A DNA stretch of 53,115 nucleotides from Acidimicrobiaceae bacterium (GTDB lineage Bacteria; Actinomycetota; Acidimicrobiia; Acidimicrobiales; Aldehydirespiratoraceae): positions 1 through 53,115 of the forward strand of contig VYBO01000034.1 in NCBI GenBank assembly GCA_009844405.1, written 5' to 3'. Each line of letters starts with the position of its first letter. Positions within the stretch are counted from its first letter, which is position 1. The translations under genes were made by a program, and so were the position numbers. Of this stretch, positions 33,961 through 43,015 are shown piece by piece. The notes beneath the pieces were generated by a model. That model did not search any database. It had not been told where the DNA came from and was given only the letters and a program-made list of their open reading frames with translations.

Positions 33961-35669
33961 TCAAGGGCTCCCGGCGCCGGGGAAATGACCGAAGACCAGC
34001 CGCCCGTCGACGACGGTCGCGGCGATCGGCGTCTTGGCGATCTGGTGCTCGTCCGTGCCGAGGAGGCGGCCGTCCAGGACGCAGTAGTCGGCGACCATCC
34101 CCGGCACGAGACTGCCCTTCCAGTTCTCCGCCCGGTCCTGCCAGGCGCCGTCGATCGTGAAGGTCCGGATCGCCTCCAGGACGGTTATTCGCTCCGCGGG
34201 ACCGTGAACCTCGCCGGTCGCCTTGGACTTGCGCAATACGGCTGTCTCGACGCCCTGACGCCAGTTCGGGAATGTGATCGGCGCGTCCGAACTCGAGGTC
34301 ACCCGCACGCCGGCATCGAGCGCCGACCGCATCGGCCACTGGTAGTCAGCCCGCTCCCTGCCCAGCATGTCCCGCATGAGGTCGGCGATGGTCCACTTGA
34401 TGGCCGGCTGCATGCTCGCGCCGAACCCGTAGACCGCCAGCAGGTCCAGAGCCTCAGGGCTTGCGAGGTCGGCGTGGATCACGTAGTGCCTGGGGTCAGG
34501 CCGAGGACTCAGATTCTGAGCTCGGACGAAGGCGCTGACGGTCGCGTCGATGGCACGATCGCCGGTCACGTGCACGCCGATCTGGTGGCCCGCCCCGTGG
34601 GCGAGCTCGATCATGGTGTCAAGATCCGCGAGCCGTTCACCGTCGGTCTCACCGGCGATGGTCAGGCACCCGCAGCCTCCTCCCGCATACTGCTGCGTCA
34701 TCCAGGCCGTCTTGTTCGGGGGGACCCCGTCGGCAAAAAGCTTGATGCCGGCAACCCGGAACCAGCCGGGCTTCTCCGGTGGCGGAACGAAGGAGCCGAG
34801 ATGCTTGGTCACGTCACCGAGGCTCGACGTTGTGGGTGGACTGAAGGCCAGCAGCACGGTCGTGCGGAGCGCGAAGTCCTGGGGCCCGGCCCGCTCGGCC
34901 AGTCGCTGTAGCAGCCGCTCACCGGCGGCACCTCCCTCGAACGCGTTCCCTCCCGGGCCGAGCGCCGCGTCGGTGACCGAGGTGATGCCTTCGGCGTGGA
35001 CGATCTCCCGGACGGTGTCCAAGGCTTGATCGAGTTCGGCGTCGGTCAGGGGCGGCACGTGCCGATCGACAAGGGCACCGGCCGCCTCGCGCAACAGTCC
35101 CGTCGGTCGCCGGTCGTGGTCCCTGACGATCACGCCGTCGGGTGGATCCGGGGTGTCCTCGTCTATGCCTGCCAGCTCCAACGCCCTGCTGTTGACCCAG
35201 AGTTGGTGTCCAGAGAAGTCGCGCAGAGCGACGGGAATGTCCGGTGTGGCCGCGTCGAGGTCGTTCCGATTCGGGAGGCGTTCCGGATGGGCGTCCTCGA
35301 GGTAGCCGATGTCCCAGCCGTTCCCCTTTACCCATCCGTTGACCGGACGGGCCGACCTGACCGCGTCGACCACCTCCGCGATGGACCGGACCGCGGGGAA
35401 TCCGACGTCCACCGCAAGCGGGGGACGTACTGCACCGAAGTAGCCGATGTGCATGTGCGAGTCGTTGATGCCGGGCACGACGGTCCGCCCGTCCAGGTCG
35501 ACCCACCTCAGTGCGAGGTCCGGCGAGAGGCGATACGTCGTCGTCGCGGCCGACGGCACACACGAGGCTGCCGCTCACGGCCATCGCCTCGACGACCTTG
35601 TCGCCACACGCCGTCACGATCTGCCCGTTCGTGAGTACCAAATCGGGCGCGCCTAGGTCGCGAGCCATA
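33961..35669 (-). pseudogene. YtcJ-like amidohydrolase gene with a +1 frameshift
   Basis: The gene starts at the ATG at 35669 (MARDLGAPDLVLTNGQIVTA) and reads to LAGPRTEV, then needs a one-base shift within the CCC at 35502-35504 to continue VDLDGRTVVPGINDSHMHIG and on to the stop at 33961. The second part is a complete metal-dependent hydrolase of the amidohydrolase superfamily with the HxH in DSHMHIG, later His motifs (GVHVTGDRAID, YVIHADLA) and Asp in SSSDAPITF. One extra G in the coding strand explains the break. It may be a true mutation or an assembly error. It heads the liv operon, so it could hydrolyse an imported amide. Confidence 0.8.
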
Positions 35670-35785
35670 AGGCGATTGAAGCAAAGGGCGAAGTTCACGC
35701 CTATCGGCAGATCTACCGATTTTGTTGATCGCATCGACCCCGTCTGGAGTACCTTCGAGTTGTGAGATCGATCTGTGGCGTTGAT

Positions 35786-35801
35786 CGTTCGGTACCAAAC
35801 G
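35786..35801. promoter_or_regulatory. Putative operator of the ADC-P450-hpaD operon, CGTTCGGTACCAAACG
   Basis: Near-perfect inverted repeat in the divergent gap between the amidohydrolase and the ADC-like gene. The -10 hexamer TAGGGT (35804-35809) follows at once, and the GTG start comes six bases later, so a bound repressor would cover the core promoter. Confidence 0.65.
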
Positions 35802-35815
35802 AATAGGGTTGAGGC

Positions 35816-36631
35816 GTGGCTGAGCTTCAAGGGTTCATGTACCCGAGGACGCCTACCGGGGCAGCCGGCATCGTGCCCGCGCCGCCTTGGCACTACTCGG
35901 GAGACATGCTGACGGTGGAGTACCGCACCGACCCGGACCGGGTGGCCGAGCTGCTGCCCGACCCGCTGGAACTCGCCGACGAGGACCCCGGCGCGGTGGC
36001 CATCATCTGGGCCGAGTGGCAGAGCTGCGGCGACACCTTCGAGGAGCTGCTCGACCCGGTGCGGGCCCAGTACCGGGAGGTGTTCGCGGTGGTGCGCTGC
36101 CAGTTCCGGGGCTCTACCTACAGCCGGGCCGCCTACATCTGGGTGGACAAGGACTTCGCCATGGCCAGGGGCCACTTCCAGGGCTACCCCAAGAAGATGG
36201 CCGAGATCGCCATGACCAGGCCGGTGACCGTGGGACGAGCCGGGCCGCGCCTGGAGCCGGGCGGGCGCTTCGGAGCGACTCTGAGCACCTGGGGACGGCG
36301 CATCGCCGAGGCTCGCTTCACCATCACCGGCACCGCCGACGCCCCCGGCTTCGTCAACGGCCACCCGATGCTGCACAGCCGCCAGATGCCGGCCATGGAG
36401 GCCGACGGAGACGACTCCCTCGACGAGCTGGTCACCATGCGGGGCTACGACCCCGACCTCGGACCGGTGTACGCCGGCGAGGCTGAACTGGTCCTGCCTA
36501 CCTGCCCCACCGAGGAACTGCACCGGCTGCAACCGATCGAGATGATCGGCGGCTACTACCGCCAGGTCGGCACGACCATGGCCGGCGGCACCACCCTGTG
36601 GGCCGCCCCCAACCCCAAGGCCGGCTCGTGA
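35816..36631 (+). CDS. Acetoacetate decarboxylase-family protein
   Basis: A 271-residue protein of the ADC fold. It has the substrate-cavity pattern PAPPWHYSGDMLTVEYRTDP, YREVFAVVRCQFRG, and GHFQGYPKKMAEIAMTRPV, where one Lys in PKKM is at the place of the Schiff-base lysine of true acetoacetate decarboxylases. Relatives act as decarboxylases or aldolase-dehydratases on beta-keto or pyruvyl acids. It is first in a leaderless operon and overlaps the P450 by four bases (GTGA), so the two probably work on the same compound. The reaction is not known. Confidence 0.85.
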   Translation: MAELQGFMYPRTPTGAAGIVPAPPWHYSGDMLTVEYRTDPDRVAELLPDPLELADEDPGAVAIIWAEWQSCGDTFEELLDPVRAQYREVFAVVRCQFRGSTYSRAAYIWVDKDFAMARGHFQGYPKKMAEIAMTRPVTVGRAGPRLEPGGRFGATLSTWGRRIAEARFTITGTADAPGFVNGHPMLHSRQMPAMEADGDDSLDELVTMRGYDPDLGPVYAGEAELVLPTCPTEELHRLQPIEMIGGYYRQVGTTMAGGTTLWAAPNPKAGS

Positions 36632-37908
36632 GCACCGCCGACGCCACATTCGTGGACGGCTACCTTCCCGACCACGGCGACGAAGACGCCGACCTGTCCT
36701 CGCACGACTCGTTCACCTCCGGCGTGCCCCACGCCACCTTCAGCCGGCTGCGCCGTGAAGACCCGGTGCACTGGACCCCGGAGACCGACGGCCCCGGGTT
36801 CTGGGCGGTCACCCGCTACCACGACTCCCTGGCCGTGAGCCGCGACGTCGAGACGTTCACCTCCAGCCGGGGCATCCGCCTCGAGGAGATGGACGACGAC
36901 GAGCTCGAGGCCCGCCGCACGATGATGGAGCTCGACCCGCCCGACCACACCCGGCTGCGGCGCCTGGTGAACCGGGGGTTCACCCGCCGTACCGTCGAGT
37001 CCTACGAGGACTCCATCCGGGCCCTGGCCGCCGAGGTGCTCGACGAGGCCCTCACCGCCGACGCCTTCGACTTCGTCACCGAGGTGGCCGCCAAGCTGCC
37101 CATGCGGATGCTGGGCCGGCTGCTGGGCACCAGCGACGCCGACGGCCACCAGCTGGTGGAGTGGGGCGACGCCTTCCTGGGCAACAGCGACCCCGAGTTC
37201 ACCACCCATGTGATCGACACGGCCGACACCGAGGAGTACCGGCTCATGCCGTTTCGCAGCCCGGCCGCCATCGAGGTGTTCACCTACGCCGAGCGCCAGG
37301 CCGCGGAGCGCCGGTCCTGCCCCCGCAACGACGTGATCACCCATCTGCTGGCCCCCACCCGCGACGGGGAGCCCCTCAGCGACCTGGAGTTCAAGAACTT
37401 CTTCACCCTGCTCATCGCGGCGGGCAACGACACCACCCGCTACACCATGACCCACGGCCTGCGCACCATGATGCTCCACCCGAGCCTCTGGCGAGCCTGG
37501 CGAGCCGACCCGTCACTCACCCACACCGCGGTCGAGGAGATCCTGCGCACCAGCGCGGTGACCATGCACTTCCGGCGCACCGCCACCCGTGAGGTCAGGC
37601 TCGGCGGAAAGAACATCGCGGCCGGCGACAAGGTGGTGATGTGGTTCTGCTCCGCCAACCACGACTACGAGGGGTTCGGAAACCCCTGGCGCTTCGACCT
37701 TGCCCGGGAGCCCAACGACCACATGGCCTTCGGGCGCAACGGCCCCCACCTGTGCCTGGGCGCGTGGCTGGCCCGCATGGAGGCCCGGCTGGTGTTCGAA
37801 GAACTCATGAAGCGGGTCGAGCGCCTCGAACCCGACGGCGAGGCCCAGTACCTGCGCTCCAACTTCATAGCCGGCATCAAGCACCTGCCCGTCCGGGTGG
37901 TGGCATGA
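36628..37908 (+). CDS. Cytochrome P450
   Basis: A 426-residue soluble bacterial P450. I-helix AAGNDTTR (oxygen activation), ExxR in EEILR, and the heme loop FGRNGPHLCLG with the cysteine ligand are all intact. The layout resembles CYP families that oxidise sterols, fatty acids or aromatic compounds in actinobacteria. The GTG at 36628 lies inside the ADC stop. No ferredoxin or reductase gene is nearby, so redox partners must come from elsewhere. Confidence 0.95.
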   Translation: MSTADATFVDGYLPDHGDEDADLSSHDSFTSGVPHATFSRLRREDPVHWTPETDGPGFWAVTRYHDSLAVSRDVETFTSSRGIRLEEMDDDELEARRTMMELDPPDHTRLRRLVNRGFTRRTVESYEDSIRALAAEVLDEALTADAFDFVTEVAAKLPMRMLGRLLGTSDADGHQLVEWGDAFLGNSDPEFTTHVIDTADTEEYRLMPFRSPAAIEVFTYAERQAAERRSCPRNDVITHLLAPTRDGEPLSDLEFKNFFTLLIAAGNDTTRYTMTHGLRTMMLHPSLWRAWRADPSLTHTAVEEILRTSAVTMHFRRTATREVRLGGKNIAAGDKVVMWFCSANHDYEGFGNPWRFDLAREPNDHMAFGRNGPHLCLGAWLARMEARLVFEELMKRVERLEPDGEAQYLRSNFIAGIKHLPVRVVA

Positions 37909-37936
37909 TGCCGGCCTGCTATAGGGAGGTCTGACG

Positions 37937-38797
37937 ATGGGATCGATCGTGGGGGCCGCGCTCGTCTCGCACGTGCCTCCGCTGGTGATGCCCGAGCACG
38001 AGCGCCGTGCCCTAAACGACGGCGAGGACACCACGCTGTTCACAGGCCTGCACGCGCTGCGGGCCGAGCGCCTGGCCCCTGCCGCAGCCGACACCGTCGT
38101 GGTGATCGACACCCACTGGTTCACCACCGTCGAGCACGTCGCGACGGCCCATGCACGGCGCAAGGGCCTGTTCACCTCCGACGAGCTGCCCCGGGGCATG
38201 AGCGCCATGCCCTACGACATGCCCGGCGACCCCGAGTTGGCCTACGCCTTCGAGGCTGCGGCCGCGGACCGCAACGACACCTGGGTGACGGCCACTGGCG
38301 ACCCGCACCTGCCGGTGCACTACCCCACCGTCAACCTGCTCGGGTTCCTGCAGGGCGACGAGCGTTGGGTGTCGATGGGCGTGTGCCAGACCGCCGAGCC
38401 CTACGACTTCCTGCTGGCCGGCCAGCTGCTGGCCGAAGCCGTAGCGGGTCTCGACCGCAGGGTCGTGATCCTGGCCAGCGGCGGGCTCAGCCACCGGTTC
38501 TGGCCGCTGCGGCAGTTCCGCGACCACGAGGCCGCCGACCCCGACCTTCATATCCGCACCCCCGAGGCGGCCGCGGCCGACCGAGCGGTGCTGGCGTGGA
38601 TGGCCGCCGGCGACCACGCCGCCATCATCGACTTCGTGCCCGACTACGCCCGCCACGCCCCCGAGGGCTACTTCGGCCACTACCTGGTGATGGCGGGCGC
38701 GCTGGGCGGCCGAGCCTGCACCGCCCGGGGTGTCCAGTTCGGCCAGTACGAGTCGGTGTCGGGGACGGGCCAGGCCCACGTATGGTTTGACCTGTGA
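37937..38797 (+). CDS. hpaD: Homoprotocatechuate (3,4-dihydroxyphenylacetate) 2,3-dioxygenase, LigB-type class III
   Basis: A 286-residue extradiol ring-cleavage enzyme. It matches enterobacterial HpaD in order: SHVPPLVM with a metal His, VVVIDTHWF, FTSDELPRGM, GDPELA, VILASGGLSHRFW and the ending SGTGQAHVWF. HpaD opens the ring of homoprotocatechuate next to the hydroxyls to give 5-carboxymethyl-2-hydroxymuconate semialdehyde, the substrate of HpaE. GGAGGT lies before the ATG. It ends the ADC-P450-hpaD operon. Related LigB enzymes use other catechols, so the exact ring compound is inferred. Confidence 0.88.
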   Translation: MGSIVGAALVSHVPPLVMPEHERRALNDGEDTTLFTGLHALRAERLAPAAADTVVVIDTHWFTTVEHVATAHARRKGLFTSDELPRGMSAMPYDMPGDPELAYAFEAAAADRNDTWVTATGDPHLPVHYPTVNLLGFLQGDERWVSMGVCQTAEPYDFLLAGQLLAEAVAGLDRRVVILASGGLSHRFWPLRQFRDHEAADPDLHIRTPEAAAADRAVLAWMAAGDHAAIIDFVPDYARHAPEGYFGHYLVMAGALGGRACTARGVQFGQYESVSGTGQAHVWFDL

Positions 38798-38854
38798 GCA
38801 ATTCGCAAACCCGCGCAGACCGGTGCCTACGTCTCGCGATGCGAAGTTGTGTTT

Positions 38855-38898
38855 CCCGCTCATGTTCGCTGCGCTCACGGGCCGCTCGGGCCACGGCC
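38855..38898. repeat. 44-bp partial copy of the 137-bp repeat core
   Basis: CCCGCTCATGTTCGCTGCGC and the following bases match the centre of copy A (21287-21330) at 42 of 44 positions by eye. It stands just upstream of the amidotransferase start, so it may supply part of its leader. Confidence 0.75.
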
Positions 38899-38924
38899 TC
38901 GCTCGGCACCTGGCGCGGTTCCTC

Positions 38925-39671
38925 ATGAATCGCTTCCGATCCGCTCGGCCTCTGCGGCGAGCACTGGTCCTGGCCCACGAGCCGCAGGGCACGAGCGCGC
39001 TGGTCGGCGAGCGGTTGGCCCAGCGGGGCTTCGACGTGCACGAGCACGTGGTGACCGAGGACCTGGACCGGCCCAACGACGCAGTCCCCTTCCCCGACCT
39101 CGCCGACTACGACGTGCTCGTGCCGATGGGCTCGATCCGCTCGCTCACCGACACCGACGAGATCGACAGCTGGATCTTCGAAGAGATCGAAATGGTGCGG
39201 GCCGCCTACGCGAGGGGCATGCCGATGCTGGGCGTCTGCTTCGGCGCGCAACTGCTGGCCGCGGCTCTCGGCGGCGAGGTGGAGCATGCGCCGGTCCCCG
39301 AGATCGGCTGGTACGACATCCACGAGCCCGGCGGCTCGCTCAACGGGGCCCACAACCCGCTCGGGCCCGGGCCGTGGTTCCAGTGGCACCACGACCGCTT
39401 CACCCCGCCGGCGGATGCCGAGGTGCTGGCCGTCAACGAGAACGCCGTGCAGCTGTTCCGGCTGGGCCGCTGCGTGGGCACCCAGTTCCATCCCGAGGTG
39501 ACCTACGCCCACGTCGAGGACTTCCTGACGGGGGCCGACGACGAGTACCTGGCCGATCACGGCTTGAGCCGGGAGGAATTGCTGGAGAGCCTGCGCCGGC
39601 ACGAGGACCGCAACGCCCGCCAGTGCGCCGCCCTGGTCGACTGGTTCCTCGACGAGGTGGCCCAGTCCTGA
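38925..39671 (+). CDS. Class I glutamine amidotransferase-like protein
   Basis: A 248-residue free-standing amidotransferase domain like those related to GMP synthase and to gamma-glutamyl hydrolases. The nucleophile is Cys in MLGVCFGAQLLAAALGG, and the His-Glu partner pair is in GTQFHPEVT. It lacks any synthetase partner domain. It sits between hpaD and the convergent glutamine-synthetase-like gene, which suggests a role in making or breaking a gamma-glutamyl or glutamine amide. Start at ATG 38925; upstream codons belong to the repeat. Confidence 0.85.
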   Translation: MNRFRSARPLRRALVLAHEPQGTSALVGERLAQRGFDVHEHVVTEDLDRPNDAVPFPDLADYDVLVPMGSIRSLTDTDEIDSWIFEEIEMVRAAYARGMPMLGVCFGAQLLAAALGGEVEHAPVPEIGWYDIHEPGGSLNGAHNPLGPGPWFQWHHDRFTPPADAEVLAVNENAVQLFRLGRCVGTQFHPEVTYAHVEDFLTGADDEYLADHGLSREELLESLRRHEDRNARQCAALVDWFLDEVAQS

Positions 39672-39716
39672 GTCCGACGGAACTGCGAGGGTCGGCCGGG
39701 TCGCTCTGCCCGGTGC

Positions 39717-41075
39717 TCAGTGGTAGCGCAGGTACTGCTTCAGCTCCCACTGCGAGAGGGGCTCGGTGCCGGTGATGGCGTCCCAGTCGGCGACGACCTC
39801 GTCGCCCGCCTCGGCGGTGTAGCGGCCCCACTCCTCCCGCTTGATGAACAGGAAGTTGGCGCACACCTCCGAGCCGATCGCCTCGCACAACGCCTCGTCG
39901 GCCTCCATGTCGTCGAGGGCCTCAATCAGGGAGTGAGCGCAGCGGACGTCGGTGTTGATCTCCCCGAAACCGTCGGCGGTCAAGGGATCAGGGCACTCCA
40001 GACCGTCGGCCACACCTAGGCGGGCCGCCTGCAGAACCGCGGCCACCAGGAGGTACGGGTTGGCGGCGCCGTCGCCGATGCGGCTCTCGATTCGCATTCC
40101 CGGGCCGGCGCTCGCCGGCACCCGGTTTCCGGCGCAGCGGTGCTCCACGCCCCAGTTGGCCCAGTAGCCGTTGATCTCGCCCGGGCGCAGGCGCCGGTAG
40201 GCGTTGACGGTGGGCGCGGCCAATGCGGTCATCCCGCGGTGATGGTGGATCAGGCCGGCGAGGCAGCCCCGGGCCAGATCCGACATGCCGTGGGCGCCGC
40301 TCGCGTCCGAGAAGGCGTTGTTGCCGTCGGCGTCGGCCAGCGAGAGGTTCACATGGATCCCGGTGCCTGACACGCCGGGGAAGGGTTTGCCCAGGAACGT
40401 GAGGTCTAGGCCGAGGGGGCAGTCGGCTGGGTCGGTGGCGGTGAGCACACTCTCTCGGGCCAGCAGCCGGAACAGGAAGGCGTCGTCGACGGCCGCCAGA
40501 GCGTCGCCGTATTCGAGGGTCAACTCGAACTGGCCCTCGTCGTACTCGGCGTTTACCGACTCCACCGCAATGCCCACCGCCTCGGCCCGGCGGACCAGCG
40601 TGGTGATCACTCCGGCGGGATCCGAGCCGGGGCCGGTGCCGTAGACCATGGAGTGCGGCGTGTCGTAGGGCCGGGGGGTCTCCAGGCCGCCGCTGAACAC
40701 GTAGGCCTCGAACTCGAGGCCCGCCTTGGGGCTGTAGCCGAGGGCCTCCCAGCCGGCCACCGCCCGGCGCAGCGCCTCCCGGGGCGACACCGGCAGGGGC
40801 CCGCCGTGCATGGTCAGGTCGCCGATGACGACACCGGTGGCGTCGTCGTCCCAGCCCTGCCGGATGTCGGCGGTGTCGAAGCTGACGTGGGTGTCGGGCA
40901 GGCCCTCCAGCAGGTAGGCGCCGGGCGCGGGGGCCATGCTGCGGTCGTAGCCCAGAGCGAACACGCACACGCAGTGGTTGGCGCCCTGATGGGCGAGACG
41001 CATCGGCACGTACTTGCCCCGAGCCAGCCCGAATTGGTCGGGCCACAGAACCCTGACGCGGTCCCAGTCGGTCAT
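39717..41075 (-). CDS. Glutamine synthetase-family protein, likely gamma-glutamyl amide (PuuA-like) ligase
   Basis: A 452-residue member of the GS superfamily. ATP/Glu-binding segments are present: EFEAYVF, NAEYDEGQFEL, GTGIHVNLSLAD, NAYRRLRPGEINGYWANWGVEHRCAGNR and RIESRIGDGAANPYL. True GlnA proteins keep the latch and adenylylation tyrosine regions I do not see here; divergence is nearer to PuuA/IpuC-type enzymes that couple glutamate to amines. GGGGGAG precedes the ATG. The operator-like site at 41105 lies 30 bases upstream. With two class I amidotransferases nearby it could form an amine-glutamylation module. Confidence 0.85.
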   Translation of the reverse strand: MTDWDRVRVLWPDQFGLARGKYVPMRLAHQGANHCVCVFALGYDRSMAPAPGAYLLEGLPDTHVSFDTADIRQGWDDDATGVVIGDLTMHGGPLPVSPREALRRAVAGWEALGYSPKAGLEFEAYVFSGGLETPRPYDTPHSMVYGTGPGSDPAGVITTLVRRAEAVGIAVESVNAEYDEGQFELTLEYGDALAAVDDAFLFRLLARESVLTATDPADCPLGLDLTFLGKPFPGVSGTGIHVNLSLADADGNNAFSDASGAHGMSDLARGCLAGLIHHHRGMTALAAPTVNAYRRLRPGEINGYWANWGVEHRCAGNRVPASAGPGMRIESRIGDGAANPYLLVAAVLQAARLGVADGLECPDPLTADGFGEINTDVRCAHSLIEALDDMEADEALCEAIGSEVCANFLFIKREEWGRYTAEAGDEVVADWDAITGTEPLSQWELKQYLRYH

Positions 41076-41104
41076 GGCAGCTCCCCCGGTAGCGGGACGG
41101 TGAA

Positions 41105-41120
41105 CGTTCGGCTCCGAAAG
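41105..41120. promoter_or_regulatory. Putative operator, CGTTCGGCTCCGAAAG
   Basis: Imperfect inverted repeat (GTTCGG...CCGAAa) 30 bases upstream of the GS-like start codon. It is the weakest of the four sites, with one mismatch in the right arm and an altered centre. Confidence 0.45.
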
Positions 41121-41157
41121 GTAGCCCGCACCGCGGCGGGGGTCACTCCGGGTCCGC

Positions 41158-42345
41158 TCAAGCGGGCGCTTCGTCCTGTTCCGGGAAGAGGCCGGTGCAA
41201 CCCAGACGCTCCAGGCACACCTCGACGCTCCACGGCAGCATGGCCGCACCGCAGCGGGCGTCGCGGTAGGCCTGCTCCAGGTAGGACGGGCGCAGCATGC
41301 TGCGTCCGCCGCACACCTGCAGGGCCAGCGACGCCACCGCGGGGGCGCCCTCCATCACGGTCACCACCGACGACCACGCCCGCCGCACCTGGTCGGTGCT
41401 CGGGTCGACGCCGCACTCGGCCAGCACCCGGTAGGTGAGCGACTGGGCCCGGTCGTAGAGCAGGTTCATCTGGGCCCAGCCCTGCTGCTTGATCGGATGG
41501 TCCCGCCGGGCCGGGCCGGCACCGGCCGATCCCTCGCCACGCAGGTAGGCGGCGGTGGCGTCGAGGATGCCCCGCATCAGGCCCAGGTAGGCGAACGACA
41601 GCGTCATGTAGAAGTAGGGCCAGCGGATCGCAGCCTGATCGAAGGCGCCCGGCGGGAGCCACTCATTCTCCTCGGGCACGACTGCTTCGTCGAGCACGAG
41701 GGTGCGAGAGTCGGTTCCCCGCATCCCCAGCGGATCCCAATCGCCCTCGATGGTGGCGCCGGGCGCGCCGGCGGGCACGCCCATGAAGCGGATCCGCTCG
41801 TCGCCGGGAACCAGGCAGACCACGTCGTGGATGTCGGCCGCGCCCGACAGGGAGGCGAAGATCTTGCGCCCCGTCACCCGGTAGCCGCCACCGGCGGGCA
41901 CCGCCCGGGTGGAGTAGCCCGCGGTGGCGCCCGCGGCTGCGCCCTCCGAGAAGGGCTGGCTATGGATGGTGCCGTCCGTGACGATCCCGCGACACAGCTC
42001 GGTTCGTCGCTCCTCCAGCAGCGACCGCTCGGCGGCGGTGAGGTCCAGATCGTCGGCGATCTGGCCGACGAGGATGGTGGTGGCGGTGTGCATGTTGAAG
42101 GTCAGCGCGGTGGTGGCGCAGTGCCGTCCAAGCTCCTCGGACACCAGGGCGTAGGCGACGAAATCGCCGCCCAGGCCGCCGTCGGCTGCCGGTATGCACA
42201 AGCCCAGCAGGCCGGCGTCGCGCAGCTCGGCCCAGTTCTGGGTGGGGAACGTGGCGTGGCGGTCGTGGGCCTCGGCCCGCTCGGCGAAACGCGGACCTAG
42301 AGCGGCCATCCGCTCCACGAGCGCGGCCCGCTCCGGCGTGAGCAT
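41158..42345 (-). CDS. Acyl-CoA dehydrogenase-family flavoprotein
   Basis: A 395-residue flavoenzyme with the ACAD three-domain layout: N-terminal helices (GLLGLCIPAADGGLGG), middle beta domain (YRVTGRKIFASLSGAADI, DPLGMRGTDSRTLVLDEAVVP) and C-terminal helices (VCGGRSMLRPSYLEQAYRDAR). The C-terminal active-site Glu of classical acyl-CoA dehydrogenases is not obvious, so it could equally be one of the flavin monooxygenases of the same fold (HsaA/DszC type). It lies between the GS-like gene and vapC. ATG at 42345 preferred; a TTG at 42360 would overlap vapC. Confidence 0.82.
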   Translation of the reverse strand: MLTPERAALVERMAALGPRFAERAEAHDRHATFPTQNWAELRDAGLLGLCIPAADGGLGGDFVAYALVSEELGRHCATTALTFNMHTATTILVGQIADDLDLTAAERSLLEERRTELCRGIVTDGTIHSQPFSEGAAAGATAGYSTRAVPAGGGYRVTGRKIFASLSGAADIHDVVCLVPGDERIRFMGVPAGAPGATIEGDWDPLGMRGTDSRTLVLDEAVVPEENEWLPPGAFDQAAIRWPYFYMTLSFAYLGLMRGILDATAAYLRGEGSAGAGPARRDHPIKQQGWAQMNLLYDRAQSLTYRVLAECGVDPSTDQVRRAWSSVVTVMEGAPAVASLALQVCGGRSMLRPSYLEQAYRDARCGAAMLPWSVEVCLERLGCTGLFPEQDEAPA

Positions 42346-42353
42346 CCCGGCCG

Positions 42354-42767
42354 CTACCAAGGGAGCCGAAACCCCCGCTGCTCGAAGTCCGAGTCGAACG
42401 CCAGCGCGTGCCGGATACCCCTGGCCCTCATCAACTCGAACGACGTCCAGTCCACCAGAGAGACCCGACGGCGACCGGCAGCGAGCATCGCCGCAAGAGC
42501 AGCGCGATGGAGAGTCTCGTCAGCCCATTCCCATTCGAGGGTGGCGAGCAGCCCGTAATGCAGTTCCCGCACCGCATCCATGCCCAAGCGCCGCTGAACC
42601 AGCGAGTTCGCCTCCAGCGCGACCCCATAATGGGTGACTCCGCGGTACTCACGGGACTCGATGCCCTCGAGCATCCTCGTCCAGGCTGTGACGGCGCGCT
42701 CATGGTGCTCGTCGCCAACATCCAGAGCGGCCAGCAAGGCAGAGGTGTCGACGAAGATCCTCGTCAC
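42354..42767 (-). CDS. vapC: PIN-domain toxin, VapC family
   Basis: A 137-residue PIN nuclease. It opens with the acidic motif FVDTSALLAALD, has a central Glu region (ALEANSLVQRR) and a C-terminal Asp pair in LAFDSDFEQRGF. VapC toxins cleave tRNA or rRNA. It overlaps vapB by four bases, the usual toxin-antitoxin organisation. Confidence 0.92.
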   Translation of the reverse strand: MTRIFVDTSALLAALDVGDEHHERAVTAWTRMLEGIESREYRGVTHYGVALEANSLVQRRLGMDAVRELHYGLLATLEWEWADETLHRAALAAMLAAGRRRVSLVDWTSFELMRARGIRHALAFDSDFEQRGFRLPW

Positions 42768-43003
42768 GAGGCGAAGGCTTCCTCCAAGTAGGCATCATGA
42801 TTCTCGGCCAGGTCCCCACACCCCGAACGGAAGGCGCCGAACGACGCTCGGGCCCTCTCGACGCGAGCCGCCAGAGACTCCCGGGCCAGATGGTCGTCGA
42901 GCGCTTGCCGCACTATGGCTGCCTGCGAGACTCGCCGGGCAGTCGCCTCGGCACGGAGGCGTTCAGCCTGCTCGTCGGTTATCGAGATCTGTGTTCTGAC
43001 CAT
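42764..43003 (-). CDS. vapB: VapB-like antitoxin, ribbon-helix-helix type
   Basis: A 79-residue protein. The N-terminal ribbon-helix-helix (RTQISITDEQAERLRAEATARRVSQAAIVRQALDDHL) binds DNA as a dimer and the C-terminal tail would block the VapC active site. First gene of the pair, so it probably represses its own promoter in the short gap before the hydrolase gene. Confidence 0.88.
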   Translation of the reverse strand: MVRTQISITDEQAERLRAEATARRVSQAAIVRQALDDHLARESLAARVERARASFGAFRSGCGDLAENHDAYLEEAFAS

Positions 43004-43015
43004 TGCGCGATGATA

